Shown here piece by piece: positions 1-10,937 of a stretch of 64,000 nt of DNA. The translations under genes and the position numbers were made by a program. Under the pieces are notes generated by a model, which was not told the DNA's origin, did no database searches, and saw only the letters and a list, made by a program, of their open reading frames with translations. The stretch spans positions 1-64,000 of the forward strand of contig JAHBMJ010005003.1 in NCBI GenBank assembly GCA_018398765.1, written 5' to 3'. Positions within the stretch are counted from its first letter, which is position 1; each line of letters opens with the position of its first letter. The stretch is from Chromera velia. Taxonomy: Eukaryota > Sar > Chromeraceae.

Positions 1-318
1 GGCTAGATCTGCCCCTCATACACGGGGACGCGGCATGCATAACAAAAACCTCAATCAATCAAACTTCATACAACCCTATATTATTCGCTTAGTATGTAGG
101 CCGTAGCCTAGGCCATAGCAGGCTGTACTAGCCGCCGTAGTATGTTAGGATGTGCTATGTAGTACTATGAACACGATTATATATTATGAACACTAATGAA
201 CACCTAAACCCACGTTCAAAATGATTTAAGATTCGGTATTCTTATTATTCATTTTGATACATTTTAATTATAAAAATTAACGCTTAATTCGCAGGGTCTC
301 ATTTTTGAGGTAATAAGT

Positions 319-1250
319 AGTTTTATAATATTCATGATAACGCATTCCGGCAGTGACCTATACGATAATGGACCCTATTTAGGGCTCTCAGATGGTTAAA
401 AAATTAAAAACACTTTGTATAGTAAAATTAAGCCTATATATAGCATAGTTATGACTTTTTTAACACTTTTAAAGGTTTTTTACATGTTCTAGCTTGTTTA
501 GAAGATTACATGTTTGCCTTAAAAAAGCTTTAATAAGGCCTAGAATAAAGCTTTCTAACTATAAGTGCAACATAGATGGGGGCAGGAGCGTAGGGGGAGT
601 TCCTTGGATTGCCAGTGTCTGAGACTGGCAATACACAGGATAAACAGATAGAAGACAACGATGCAGACAACGAAAACAATGCACAGCTTATGTCTCTTGG
701 CATTGTGGGGTAACGCCGGAGTTATTGGCGACAGATAATATGCTTAACGGGGCACTGCATAGTATAGACAGAGAGATCTGAGGGGGTGGGTGGGGGCCCG
801 GTGCCAGGTGGGGCGGCGGGCGGTGGCGGGGCCTCAGCGTCAGTATGGGGGCTGAGTGTGCAATTTCGAAGGCTCACTAGATCATCTAGGTATACAATTC
901 TATGCTCCAAATACTTGATAGATACTGGCGTTTTCATGGAAATATCCCTAGCTAGACTACATTTTTATCTTATGATGATTCTCATCTCCATGATGCTTAT
1001 GTTACCCCCATGATAGTTATGAGACTTTTTTAAAGCTTTTTTAAGGCACATATATAATCTTTTAAACAAGTTAGAACATGTATAAAACCTTTAAAAGTGT
1101 TAAAGAAGTCATAACTATGCTATATATAGGCTTAATTTTGCTATACAAAGTGTTTTTATTTTTTTTACCATCTGAGAGCCCCTTACATAGGCGAAATAGG
1201 GTCTATGCATTATCACATAGGTCACTGCTGGGATGCGAATATTTTATAAC
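319..1250. mobile_element. Foldback-like element with ~200-bp terminal inverted repeats
   Basis: The segment from about 351 reads CAGTGACCTA and continues for some 200 bases. It returns as its reverse complement between about 1020 and 1227, with only scattered differences and a few small indels. The inverted arms may extend outward to about 319 and 1250, where an AT-rich stretch is also roughly mirrored. The middle (about 560-1020) is a GC-richer spacer with no convincing coding sequence. Long arms around a short non-coding core suggest a non-autonomous DNA transposon or foldback element. The CAGTGACC terminus resembles that of the hAT-type element at 13483. I could not find a clean target-site duplication, so the outer limits are approximate. 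Confidence 0.7.
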
Positions 1251-1251
1251 A

Positions 1252-1563
1252 CAAATTAAATAATAAAAATAATATTGAAGTCTAATTTGAAGAAGTTTTA
1301 AGAATTTTACTCAAAATTTTAGGTTGCAGTTTTTTTTTTTTAATGAAAAAAAAAACAATTCAGGAATCTTCTATCTTTTGTTGGGTTTCTTTTTATATAA
1401 AAATAAATGATGGGGTTCATAATTTGATTTAATAGTTTACATGATCATGTCATGATTAGAGCCTCAAATTAGTTATAATAATTAAAATCACTCCTAGGGA
1501 TTTATATTTAATTTAATTAATTTTGTAGGTCTGGTAAAGTCTCCCAGGTAGATAAGCTTACTA
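1252..1563. other. AT-rich spacer, nothing recognised
   Basis: This is AT-rich sequence with homopolymer A and T runs between the inverted-repeat element and the first MITE copy. I see no gene, RNA or clear repeat in it. Confidence 0.6.
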
Positions 1564-1951
1564 CCATGGGCGACAAAAGTATTATATATTTTTTTGTGGA
1601 GTTGGCGAAGATTCGTTTTTGAAGTCGACACTGGATCAAGCAGGCTAGAATAGAAGTAGATACAGCATAAAGTATTACTTTAAAGTAATTGGCTTTATAC
1701 GTCCTCAATTGGCAAAGCTAGATTGAATTATAAATTTATGTCTTACTTTTTATAGGCTTGGTCGATCGGTCACTTCAGAAAAAATAAGTTTACTTATATT
1801 TGAGACACATTCTCCCCACAACCCCTAATTAACACCTGATTGAAACTGTTATAGCTTACTAATTTAATTGTATAAATGTTTACTTCTTGTTATATTTCAT
1901 TGGCGCTAGAGAGGTCAAAAGATGAGTATACAAAACTTATGTCGCCCATGG
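1564..1951. mobile_element. MITE, copy 1 (388 bp)
   Basis: The unit begins CCATGGGCGACAAAAGTAT and ends with an imperfect reverse complement of that start (GTCGCCCATGG), giving terminal inverted repeats of roughly 20-25 bp. The same 388-bp unit recurs at 2499-2886 with almost no differences. This copy is flanked on both sides by TA, which would fit a Tc1/mariner-style TA target duplication. No transposase is encoded. Short open frames inside are shared by both copies only because the DNA is duplicated. Confidence 0.8.
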
Positions 1952-2498
1952 TATTGACCCCAAAAGTGGATCTTTTTTTTTTGTGAAACACATATTTTAT
2001 TCAAAGTTGAATTAAACTCAACTCACTAAGAGTCTATTTACTATAAGCGCTTATTTGTTTTATTTCTTTATGAACGTTTTGTTTTTCTTGAAATCAGTTG
2101 ATTGTATAGAGGGCTTCTTGATTATAGAGAACATTTTGATACTGATAAGGTGTGAAATCACTTTTTTCCTATATCAACTCATTTAAACTAGAGAAGCTAA
2201 ACTATCAGAAAAGCTCTATTATAAAAAGGTTCAATGTACTTTGTTCCTCACAAAAAAGAGTAAATGTGTTCGACTGTATAATGATTTGAACCTAAAAAAA
2301 TAAAAACTAAGTTTCTATATGTTAGTAAAATTTAGAACAACAAAAGTTTGACTTACAATAAATCAAGTAAAGATCACTTCTATCAAACAAATCATACATT
2401 GTCTTCTTTCAAATTCTTACCGCTTGACAATCATATTTTTATTATATTTTTTTATTTGTTCTTTTGTATGTTCTTGTCGAAAGTTTGCTCGATCAACA
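1952..2498. other. AT-rich spacer between the two MITE copies
   Basis: Gene-free AT-rich sequence of about 550 bp. I recognise no feature in it. Confidence 0.6.
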
Positions 2499-2886
2499 CC
2501 ATGGGCGACAAAAGTATTGTATATTTTTTTGTGGAGTTGGCGAAGATTCGTTTTTGAAGTCGACACTGGATCAAGCAGGCTAGAATAGAAGTAGATACAG
2601 CATAAAGTATTACTTTAAAGTAATTGGCTTTATACGTCCTCAATTGGCAAAGCTAGATTGAATTATAAATTTATGTCTTACTTTTTATAGGCTTGGTCGA
2701 TCGGTCACTTCAGAAAAAATAAGTTTACTTATATTTGAGACACATTCTCCCCACAACCCCTAATTAACACCTGATTGAAACTGTTATAGCTTACTAATTT
2801 AATTGTATAAATGTTTACTTCTTGTTATATTTCATTGGCGCTAGAGAGGTCAAAAGATGAGTATACAAAACTTATGTCGCCCATGG
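2499..2886. mobile_element. MITE, copy 2 (388 bp)
   Basis: Second copy of the 1564-1951 element, exactly the same length and in the same orientation. It has the same CCATGGGCGAC terminal inverted repeats. It is flanked by CA on the left and TA on the right, so a TA duplication is only half preserved. Near identity between copies suggests recent movement or a local duplication. A short minus-strand open frame continues from the right flank (2887-3007) into the element, but it is too short to call a gene. Confidence 0.8.
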
Positions 2887-4367
2887 TAGTGTTGGCTAGT
2901 GTGTCTACATCGGATAGTACATCCTCATTTTTAGACCTTAATTCAAGATTAAATACATTCATTATATCGCCCTGCAAGCTCTGGTAACAGATGAACATAT
3001 AAGACAAACGGCAACAATGCTCTGATGATGAGGTGACTTAACCCGCCAGCCATTGTGTCCCAATAGTAAAGGGCAGACTGAGTCTGTGAGCATTCATATC
3101 ATATTGCAAGCTAGGAACACGCTAGCGAATGCTCACTTAAAGCGGCCAAACTTTAGGCCTACTAGCTAGTAAAACACTACTCCCCAGGATTGATCAGTCC
3201 AGTCCTAAGTATGCAATAATGAGGGTACTGGCCTTTCGGGCGTCCCTCTGAAGAAGAAGTGAGAAGTACCGCCTTACCCGGCGCTCCTCGGCCTGCCCCA
3301 CCCCCCTACCCGCTTAGGCTTCCTGTCTCTCTCCATACTCACACACTTCTTCTATCAATATACACTCTAGTCGCTTATATCAAAGATCACTCAGTCTCCC
3401 CCACGGCACCTCCGTTTGGACACAAGTTGTCAGATGGTGAATTGGATCATCAATCAATTTCTCCTAACTTCTCTCTTTACAGGCTTTGCAAATTGATTTA
3501 ACCCCCCCCCTATGGATTGCCCCCCCTCTAACAATGGCGCACAACAAAAGGCGGAAAACTGCCCCGGGGGAAGACAAGAACTGCTTGGTGAGAGGTTCCA
3601 CTGAAGGAGACCATGAGCCTCCCATCCCTTCCACTAAGCTTCCGAGAACCAAGTTTGCAAAACGTTGACTGCTACTATTCTCCTTTTAAAAGTTGGTGAG
3701 GCAGGCAGACGGAGGAAAAAACATGCTCCCATGCATTTCTTGTCTCCTCTGCCTTCCCTCTCTCCTTTCTGTGATGGAGACCGGGTTTGCCTAGTCCTCC
3801 ATCCATTCGTTCACTTCTCTGCTTCTTACCCCCCTTCTCAGCTTGTTATCTGATATTCTAAAATCGACCTCATTTGATTCACCTTCCAGAAGGGCAGGAC
3901 TGATAGGTTGTACAAGTTTCTTTGCAGACCCTGACAACCTAGCCCGACCACGCCCTTAATCCCCCCCTCCTGTGGCATGTCCACAATGCTTGAGGCAAAG
4001 CCAATCAAGCAAGAGAGAGACTTCTCAAATACCCCCCCATTCTAATGCTGAGAATTTCTTTCATGGGCCTCATCTCAACGGCTGCAAGGGTGGGAAACAT
4101 AAAAGAATTCCAGGGCAGGTGGAGAGACCAACGTACAAAACGAAGTTGGAGGGAGTCTAAGCATCGGATGTCAGATTATTGAATGGGAAGAGCTTCAAAG
4201 GAATAAGTGGCGGCAGGCTCCCATGTCCTCTTGAAGAGGGACATGCAACTGTGGGGGGAGAGCATACCTATTGACGCACAAAGACCCATAGCCCCCCCCA
4301 CTCCCCTTTCTGCTGCAGCTTTAAGTCTGGCGGTCACAGACTTGTAAGGGTTTGCATCAGAAAAGAC
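2887..4367. other. Gene-free repeat-island sequence
   Basis: Mixed-composition sequence with C- and T-rich patches and short open frames of 60-80 codons in several frames, none with a recognisable motif. It lies downstream of the decayed reverse transcriptase and may hold more of that element's 3' part, but I could not recognise it. Confidence 0.5.
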
Positions 4368-5341
4368 CTAACAACCCAAGTATCTGTAACTTTCTACCCG
4401 CTCTACCGCCTGACCCTTGAAATGAATTTCTTCCACCTCCCCTCTATTTGCGAATCTTATCACCTTTGTCTTCTTCAGATTTACCGTCAAGCCCCACTTG
4501 TTATAATAGGTAGCCAACCGATCAATCCTTTTCTGGAGGTCTCGGGGGGAGTGTCCAAAAATGATGAGATCATCGACGTATCCAATGCTCTCAAGCAGGA
4601 GGTCTCCCAACCTCACTTCTACCGGGGGTATATCTGGGGGGGAGGAGGTTAAGGCTCTGGGCTGAGCCTTTAACACCCCTCTCCATCTGCTGTTCGCTTC
4701 CCTGAGAAGGTTCGCTTGTTCTTCTTACCGGGGGTCCCTGCATTGAAGGCTAATGAAGGAATGAATGTTATTGATAAAAAGAAGAAAGAGAAGAAGAGAG
4801 AGTGGATCCCCTTGCTTCACCCCTGTTCCTTCCTCAAACATACTGTCCGAGCTCTCAATCTTTCCTATCACTTTCATATACATAGCATGAATCATTCGAA
4901 TGCCCCCTTCCCCGAGCCCTTCTTCCTTAAGCCTCTCTATCAGTTTTTTCGTATCTACTTTGTCAAACGCCTTACTGAAGTCGACAAAAGAAGCGAACAA
5001 AGGTCTCTTTTTGTTTCTTGCAGTTTCCGATAAAGCAAACAAAACATAAATCGCTTCTCTAGTTCCGACTCCTTTCCTGAAGCCTATATCTGTCTGTCAT
5101 CGATCCCTGTTCTCAGATGAAGATGAGAATCCATAAGCAGGGCAAAGAGCTTGGCAAAAAGACTCACTATATGTATGGGCCTCCATTCATCCACCAATGG
5201 AGACACAAGACCTTTAGGGACGGGGACGATGCAAAGGAAATTCCAGGTAGGCGGCCAGTAAGAGAAGAGGCGAAAGAGATTAAAAAAGATAAAAAGAAGA
5301 AAAACAGAGTGGACTCCAAAGTAGGACTTAGTGGAATTCAA
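4368..5341 (-). pseudogene. Non-LTR (LINE-type) retrotransposon reverse transcriptase remnant
   Basis: Three minus-strand frames read in order make one reverse-transcriptase domain. 5341-5084 gives the opening region with DEWRPIHIVSLFAKLF. 5042-4725 gives FVDFSKAFDKVD and then GVKQGDPLSLLLF. 4676-4368 gives the catalytic block GYVDDLIIFG, then a thumb-like NLKKTKVIRF and YRYLG. The order and motif spelling are those of LINE-class enzymes. The frames are separated by frameshifts: near 5088 an extra TA-type insertion breaks DDRQI from the following GFRKGVGTREAI. The last frame stops right after YRYLGC. No endonuclease domain is visible. It is a dead, 5'-truncated copy. Confidence 0.88.
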
Positions 5342-7009
5342 AGTAACTTTTTAATTTACTATATTCTAGCTTCATTATAAAGTAAAACTAGGTTACTTGA
5401 AGCAATCTAAAGTTTTTTAGAGCATTTAAAATCGTTACTTCTGTGCAAATCTGCTCAAATGTACTCAAAAGACTGGTTGATTAGCTAAGGTGCATAGTGG
5501 GAAAAATTATGATCACCGTGGTACGTAGAAGTTAGTGAATATTACTTGTAAAGAAATACACAGGCACACACTCATAGATATGCTCAACAGCAACGTTTAG
5601 CGCCGCCAATCAAGTACAAAGAATTGCTTCTTCTGTAAGGGAAACAGTGCAGGAAGGAGGGCTTCACAGCTAGGCTGGTCAGACCGGACAGGAGGCGGTC
5701 AGCAGGGGTCGGAGAGGATTCCAAAGAACAGAGCACAGAGACAACATAATTCTATTCATAAAGAACTCACACTACATGGCGTAAAAGCTTGCAAATCGTT
5801 TTGTGTGTGTTAATGAGAAACTGTGAAAAAGAAAGACAGGTCTGTAGGTAGATCCAGATGTTCAGAGGGAGACCAGTATGGAGTGCCACAAATGAGAAAG
5901 GATGAACCAGTTACTGTAAGAAGCACTTGCGTCGGGATAGTATGGACCACTTTGAAAAACTGACACACACGGAGCAAGTGGAAGACATTCAAATGCATGA
6001 AAGCTGAGCGATTGGTCTCGGTGGAAAAATGTGTGGCACGACTGAGAGCTGTGTAAAGCTTCAGAAGAGGCGGTCAAAAAATGGAGGCTCCAGCAGACTC
6101 TCCATCAACCCTCTCTCAATGACCTCCCTTATGCATTTCTGTCAAGCTCCTAGCAGAACAAAGAAGCTAGATGTTAAGCAAATTATCATACAAAGCGAGA
6201 GAGCAAGCCGCGCTTCCTTAACTAACCTGCAGGTGTTCCCAAGTCTCCGTCCACCAACACCTGCAAAGTTAACACGGAGGGACAGGCGTTCACGCTTTGT
6301 GCAGTCAAGGAAGCACTTCTGTCCAGCTTATTCTGCACGTACAAAGTCCCAAAGAAAAACTAAAGAGCCTAAGAAGCAGTGGGTCCAGACAGGCTAACCT
6401 GGGGGTTGACCCCGGGGCTCCCAAGACTGTGACCTATAAGGAAAGAGTAAGGAGAGCGATGAGGGCAGCAGTACTTTAATACCTAAATAAAGCTAGCAGC
6501 CCTTCCCCGCTTAAACAGAAGGAGAAGCAGCAAGTAGAAAGATGTTGGAAACAAGACTAAGACGGCTGGTGTCCACTGGATCCACCTCCAAGCTCCACTT
6601 CATGCCAACCCGAGGTGACCCAGCAACACCCGTCTCCTCCAGAGCCCCAAAAGTGCACTCCCCAAAAAAAAGTCAAACCAAGAAAACGCTCTGTCAGACA
6701 TCTTCTAAAACCGTTAGAAAACATCTGATAGAGCGCTTTTTATGGCAACAATTATATGGGAAAAGTCCGTTTGCTCAGAGGTTCAGGACTCCGCAGTTTT
6801 GAACCTGTGGACCTTCAAGATGAACAAGAGACTTCAGACCCGATTATTAGCTGACAGAGGGGTTGAATACGCAGAATGAGAAGTTGTAGTAAGTTCCTAG
6901 TATAATAAAAAAATTAGTGACTTAGAGGCCTTAGACAATTAAATTTTGCATAAATAAAAAATATAGATAGAAAAAGACTAACCAAGCTAAATTTATGTGA
7001 GTAACCAAG
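5342..7009. other. Gene-poor repeat-island sequence
   Basis: Upstream flank of the reverse-transcriptase remnant, running to the left end of the 7010-9176 element. Several frames of 60-120 codons are open (for example 6029-6397 on the plus strand) but show no recognisable motif and no splice context. The region 6890-7005 is AT-rich. I cannot support a gene here. Confidence 0.5.
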
Positions 7010-7338
7010 CTAGGCGTGGTTTATACATAAATACATACATTAAATTCTGTCCATCAAAGATGTATGTATGTATATATGTAATGTATGTAAACTAATGTTG
7101 TAAAAGTCATTTTCAAAATGAAATTCCTGACACAGCCTGAAACAATGCTACTTAAGTTTCTAGTTAAGTTTTAGGTCAACTTTATATACTAGTTTGTATA
7201 GTGAGTTTAGTAGTTGGTCTGTTACTATATACTAGTAATAAAGCTGGTGCATGATAAACTAGGTGATAAACAAGGAGGAGACTATAACATTTCATACAAA
7301 AAGCTGCCAAAAAAACTTCAAGTAGGACAGCTGTGATT

Positions 7339-8028
7339 TCAAAGAACTTGCAAGCCCGTTCTGGCTTCAATGAGCTCTACTTTCTGCTTTGCTAATAGAA
7401 TGTATCCTGCTAAGTCAGACATTGCGTCTTCTGGAGCTTCTACATAGGAGGCCCCCTCACAAACCCCAGCAACATTCTCCATTAGAAATTGCTCAAACCA
7501 GTCTTTTCTCTGATGTACAGCAAACAAAACGGACACTGCATTGATAGATTCGGTTTTCTGTACACAACGAAGAACCTCCAACTTCATCGATCTGTTCTTA
7601 GGCTCCAAAAAAACTCCTTTTGATAGTTGGGTGCCACTTGTTGACTTTACAACGTCAATAATTCCTAATTCCAGGACCTCTGTCGCTCTTCTCTCCTCCT
7701 GTTATCGTTTTTTCCCCTTTTTCTTACCTTCTGCATCAATAGCCACAGCTGCAGCTGCAGCAAAGGAAGCAGTGGGCTGAGCATTTGCTAGTGGCTGCAC
7801 ATCATCTCTCTCCGTCTTCATCCATACAATGGTCTTCTCCATCAAAATAGGAGCCTTATAGTCAGTCTCACCAGGCCCCCCCACTCTAACTCTATCTGCT
7901 TGCGTTGCCTTGGCTAGCTGAAAATTTTCACGAGCAACGCCAGTCAAGTCTGAGTCTCTCTGCCGTTTCTGTTCTGCATTCAAAACGAGACCAATTGCTT
8001 CGAGTTCTCCCTCCCGGTTAAGCACCAC
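7339..8028 (-). pseudogene. Unknown ORF of the 7010-9176 element, broken by one in-frame stop
   Basis: A minus-strand frame runs from 8028 to 7339 and is interrupted only by a TAA just after a lysine-rich GKKKGKKR segment near 7702. Translation in the same frame resumes at once and stays open to 7339. I recognise no family. The first part is polar and ends in an alanine-rich patch followed by the basic run. The second part is a mixed, globular-looking sequence including LFAVHQRKDWFEQFLMENV and DLAGYILLAKQKVELIEAR. The single stop could mean a young pseudogene, a sequencing error or an unrecognised short intron. It lies head-to-head with the acidic ORF at 8190 inside the same inverted-repeat element. 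Confidence 0.45.
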
Positions 8029-8189
8029 CAGCCGTCCGAATTATAAGGTCCCTCACCCTTTCTCACCCTGGAGTTCACTGCAAGAAAGCGTCTGTCAGAG
8101 AGGGATAGTACCAGAAACTGATCATAGAAAGGAAGAAAGCAATGAAGGCCGGATAAGGAGACCCATTTGCTTGCCGTCTCCTGAGCGGG

Positions 8190-8916
8190 ATGGGCCATGC
8201 AGTGGCAGTAGAAATAGAATGTGTGAAGAAGTGCAAAGGCAGCGTTTTCACAATTCACAAGGAGTCAAACTCAGGTGAATGGATTCTTGCCGGCGTGATC
8301 CAGTACCTAGATAGGTGCAAAAAGCACAACAAGATAATGAAGGATGAATATCATATTTATATAGAAGCTGAGGCAGAGGCAGAGGGGGTTGAAATCAATA
8401 TAGAGAATGTTCAGTTCCATGGTATGGGATTTTATGTCCCTGAGAAGAAAGAGGGTGAAGAGAAAGAAGGGGGGGAGATCGAAGATGAGGAGGAGGAGGA
8501 TAATCAGTTCAAGGGCTCCTCGGATGAAGCCTTTGAGAGCAAGGATGAACGGTTTTGCGCATCTGATGAAGAAGATGAAGATGAGGAGGACGAAAAAGAA
8601 GGAGATGAGGATGAGGAGGACAAAAAATCGGAGGACGACGATATGCAGACCCTCCTTGAGGATGCAGCCGAGACCCTTGAGAAGGGGTGGGATGCATTCT
8701 ACAAGGACGGGGTTGTGTATTTTACAGGTGGGGACCAGCTGATTAATGGCTCTGATGAAGGTGCCATTGCCGCGCACTCTGCCAAATTCGGTAAGGTTTT
8801 GTGGTTCATTCCCCAGGTCCGTCTTACCTGGATAGATGGGAAGCCCACAATTGCAGAGGATGCAAAGCACATGTTTTTTTTTTGATGAGAAGACTGGTGT
8901 GATCACTGCAGTGTGA
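8190..8916 (+). CDS. Acidic protein of unknown function in the 7010-9176 element
   Basis: The frame opens at ATG 8190 (MGHAVAVEIECVKKCKGSVF). It has a globular N-terminus with a repeated EAEAE stretch, an acidic middle very rich in Glu, Asp and Lys (about residues 85-155), then a second globular part containing EKGWDAFYKDGVVYFTGGDQ and VLWFIPQVRLTWIDGKPTIA. As read, the frame stops at 8885 after a T10 run. With one T fewer it would continue through DEKTGVITAV to a TGA at about 8916. The natural ending of the second version suggests a homopolymer indel. I recognise no family. The acidic block is low-complexity, but the flanking parts look genuinely coding. Confidence 0.5.
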
Positions 8917-9358
8917 AGAGGGGATAGAGGCTAAGATAAAGGTAGATAGAGGGCCCTTGAGAATTGACAAGTCGACTGCCAATAGAATTTTATATACAAA
9001 GTATATAATTTATATTAGTATGTATGTGTTACTAGATATTTTATTAGAACTAATTTAATAATGAGTTGATTACTCTACTATTTTTTAAAAATGATGTTTA
9101 TATACATTGTGTATACATTATATTCTCCAAGTCCAGAATGTATGTAAGAATGTATGTATATATAAACCATGCCTAGTAACCGAGCTAAACTGAAACAGTT
9201 CTGAAAGACAATGTCATCATTTCTGCTAAACAGTCACATAAAAGCACCTGGGTATGCGATAAAGAACACAATCTGCAGTCACACACAAAGACAGAAGGGA
9301 AGATGGGTGGTGGTTGCAGTAAGGTAATAGGTAAGGTGGGACGCTCTGCGAAACTGCA

Positions 9359-10237
9359 AAACTTGATTCCTTCTTGACTGCGGAAGACAAAGAAGTTCAG
9401 CCTTTTCAAAAAGAGTATCGCGTTTTCATTAAGCCTGTTCCCACTCCTATTCAAGATCTGGTGAGACTGGTGGATTACTACGGCAACTACCTTTGGATTT
9501 TGCTTCTGAGTTGGCGTGTATGTTCTTTGGAAAAGGTGTGTGATCGCTGTGGGTGCGTCTTTCTGGTGGGGTTCTCCAAGCAAACACGTGAGGGCAAGAA
9601 GTGGCATGACAAGCCAGAAGGCCATTGTCGCACTCGTGGATATCGGAACACACGATACAATGTGACGGCAGGCAGTTGGTTCGATTCTCGCTTCAGAGAT
9701 AAAATGAATGAACGAGCTGTAGTTTTTATTCTTTGGCACTTTGCTCAAAAGCTGGCCCCAGAAAGGACAGCTATTGAAGCAGGAAGGGGGAAGACGGACA
9801 ATTTTTCTCCAAAGCAGGCAGCCACAATGCAAAGGTATCTGCGAGCCATTCTAGATGAATTCAATCAGCTGACCTATCAGAAAGCGGGAGGGCTGGTCGA
9901 CGGTTCGGGCGTAGGGGTCTCCGTCGTAGATCTGAAGGAAGCCCTGCTTTTCAGAAACAGGGCGTGGAGAGAAGCAGGAAAAAGGGGGCAGGATCCATAT
10001 ACTGCGTATTGCAAGCAATTCCATGTGGATGAATTTGTTTCCCAATGGTTTCGCTTGCTCAAGCAAGCAGAGGCCAGGAGAAGGGGGCAGAGAGTGAAGG
10101 ATATAACAGATATAGAGCAGTGGGTGGTAGCAAGGGTTAAGAACACACTCGGTCGTGTCTTGCAAGAGGGGGAAGAGGAGAAATGTACAGCAAAACAGAA
10201 GAGACTTGCAGCGAAAGTGGATATCTTTCATTTTTAG
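9359..10237 (+). CDS. Transposase-like zinc-ribbon ORF (ISXO2/Merlin-like N-terminus), partial
   Basis: The frame is open from shortly after a TAA near 9335 to the TAG at 10235-10237 but has no ATG at its start, so it is a 5'-truncated copy or an internal exon. The N-terminal third reads VCDRCG, then an insertion, then HC, followed by TRYNVTAGSWFDSR. That matches the layout of the N-terminal zinc ribbon of IS1595/ISXO2 and Merlin transposases, where the ribbon is followed by a VTAGT(W/I)F motif. A basic, helix-rich C-terminal half follows (FRLLKQAEARRRGQRV). I do not see the DDE catalytic residues. The family call is by motif resemblance only. The HNH-like frame lies convergent, downstream. 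Confidence 0.4.
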   Translation, partial: KLDSFLTAEDKEVQPFQKEYRVFIKPVPTPIQDLVRLVDYYGNYLWILLLSWRVCSLEKVCDRCGCVFLVGFSKQTREGKKWHDKPEGHCRTRGYRNTRYNVTAGSWFDSRFRDKMNERAVVFILWHFAQKLAPERTAIEAGRGKTDNFSPKQAATMQRYLRAILDEFNQLTYQKAGGLVDGSGVGVSVVDLKEALLFRNRAWREAGKRGQDPYTAYCKQFHVDEFVSQWFRLLKQAEARRRGQRVKDITDIEQWVVARVKNTLGRVLQEGEEEKCTAKQKRLAAKVDIFHF

Positions 10238-10935
10238 ACTTTTCATCACGGGAGAAAAAAAAGAACAAAGCAGGCACTTGGGGGATTTGCGGGAGAGGCT
10301 GCTCTGCTATGTACTGAGGTGAGCGCAGATGGACTGAAAGCATGGTCTGCCCCTTTCCTTGCCAGACACAACGGACAGGTCCTCACCCAAACAAACCATG
10401 ACAAGAGAGAATGGATGTCGGAAGAAGAAGACAGTGTGGGGAAAAAGAAGTACCAACTGACTATCGAGTCCATCTTCCTGCAGATCCGCAGAGATCTCGT
10501 GCAGAAGAACCTGCAGAAGCAGACATGTAGCACAGATTCAGCAGGACGGTGTCCTCTGTACTATCACTTGTAGGAGTTTAAGTAGAGAAGCCCCAGTCCA
10601 CGGGACGAAAGAGCATTTGAAGATTTGCTGCAGACACTAGCTGCTGTGATGGCTGTATACGGCTTTCACACTGACCATGTGTTTTTATCTGCAGACATGG
10701 AGCCCGTCTCATTTTTTCCATACTGCAGTGAAGGGGCAAAGCCAAGAAAATAGGTGTGAGAAAGCAGAGAGAGCACGTGGGTAGAGACCAAAGCAAACAA
10801 AGAAAGAACCATGTAAAGAATTTAATATATGCATTGCATATCTGATGATTGACTGACCGTTGTAGGTATTTTTATTGTGCCCTCATTGGCGCATAGCGGG
10901 AGGGAGGGTGGTGTTGCCTGTAGGATATCGGGCGG
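10238..10935. other. Spacer between the zinc-ribbon and HNH-like ORFs
   Basis: Low-information sequence. A plus-strand frame at 10319-10573 is open but has no motif and no identifiable partner. I do not call a gene. Confidence 0.5.
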
Positions 10936-10937
10936 AC

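Larger units (their letters stand above)
7010..9176. mobile_element. 2.17-kb TIR element with two divergent ORFs
   Basis: The left end reads CTAGGCGTGGTTTATA and the right end, reverse-complemented, reads CTAGGCATGGTTTATA. Similarity continues inward through AT-rich ATACATACATT-type sequence for about 50 bp. The element is bracketed by TAACCAAG (7002-7009) and TAACCGAG (9177-9184), an 8-bp duplication with one mismatch, as hAT- or P-type transposition would leave. Inside are two divergently oriented frames, 8028-7339 on the minus strand and 8190 to about 8916 on the plus strand, separated by about 160 bp. Neither has a DDE/D transposase motif that I can see. It could be a non-autonomous element with captured cargo, or an autonomous one with an unfamiliar protein. 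Confidence 0.6.

Noticed and set aside
786-1013. Gly/Ala-rich plus-strand ORF and its minus-strand counterpart
   Set aside because: They lie in the GC-rich core of an inverted-repeat element. Both strands are open by composition and show no motif.
4368-5341. Retroviral or LTR-retrotransposon polymerase
   Set aside because: YVDD with DEWRPI(H)IVS and GFRKGVGTREAI wording is LINE-type. No LTRs, integrase or RNase H were seen.
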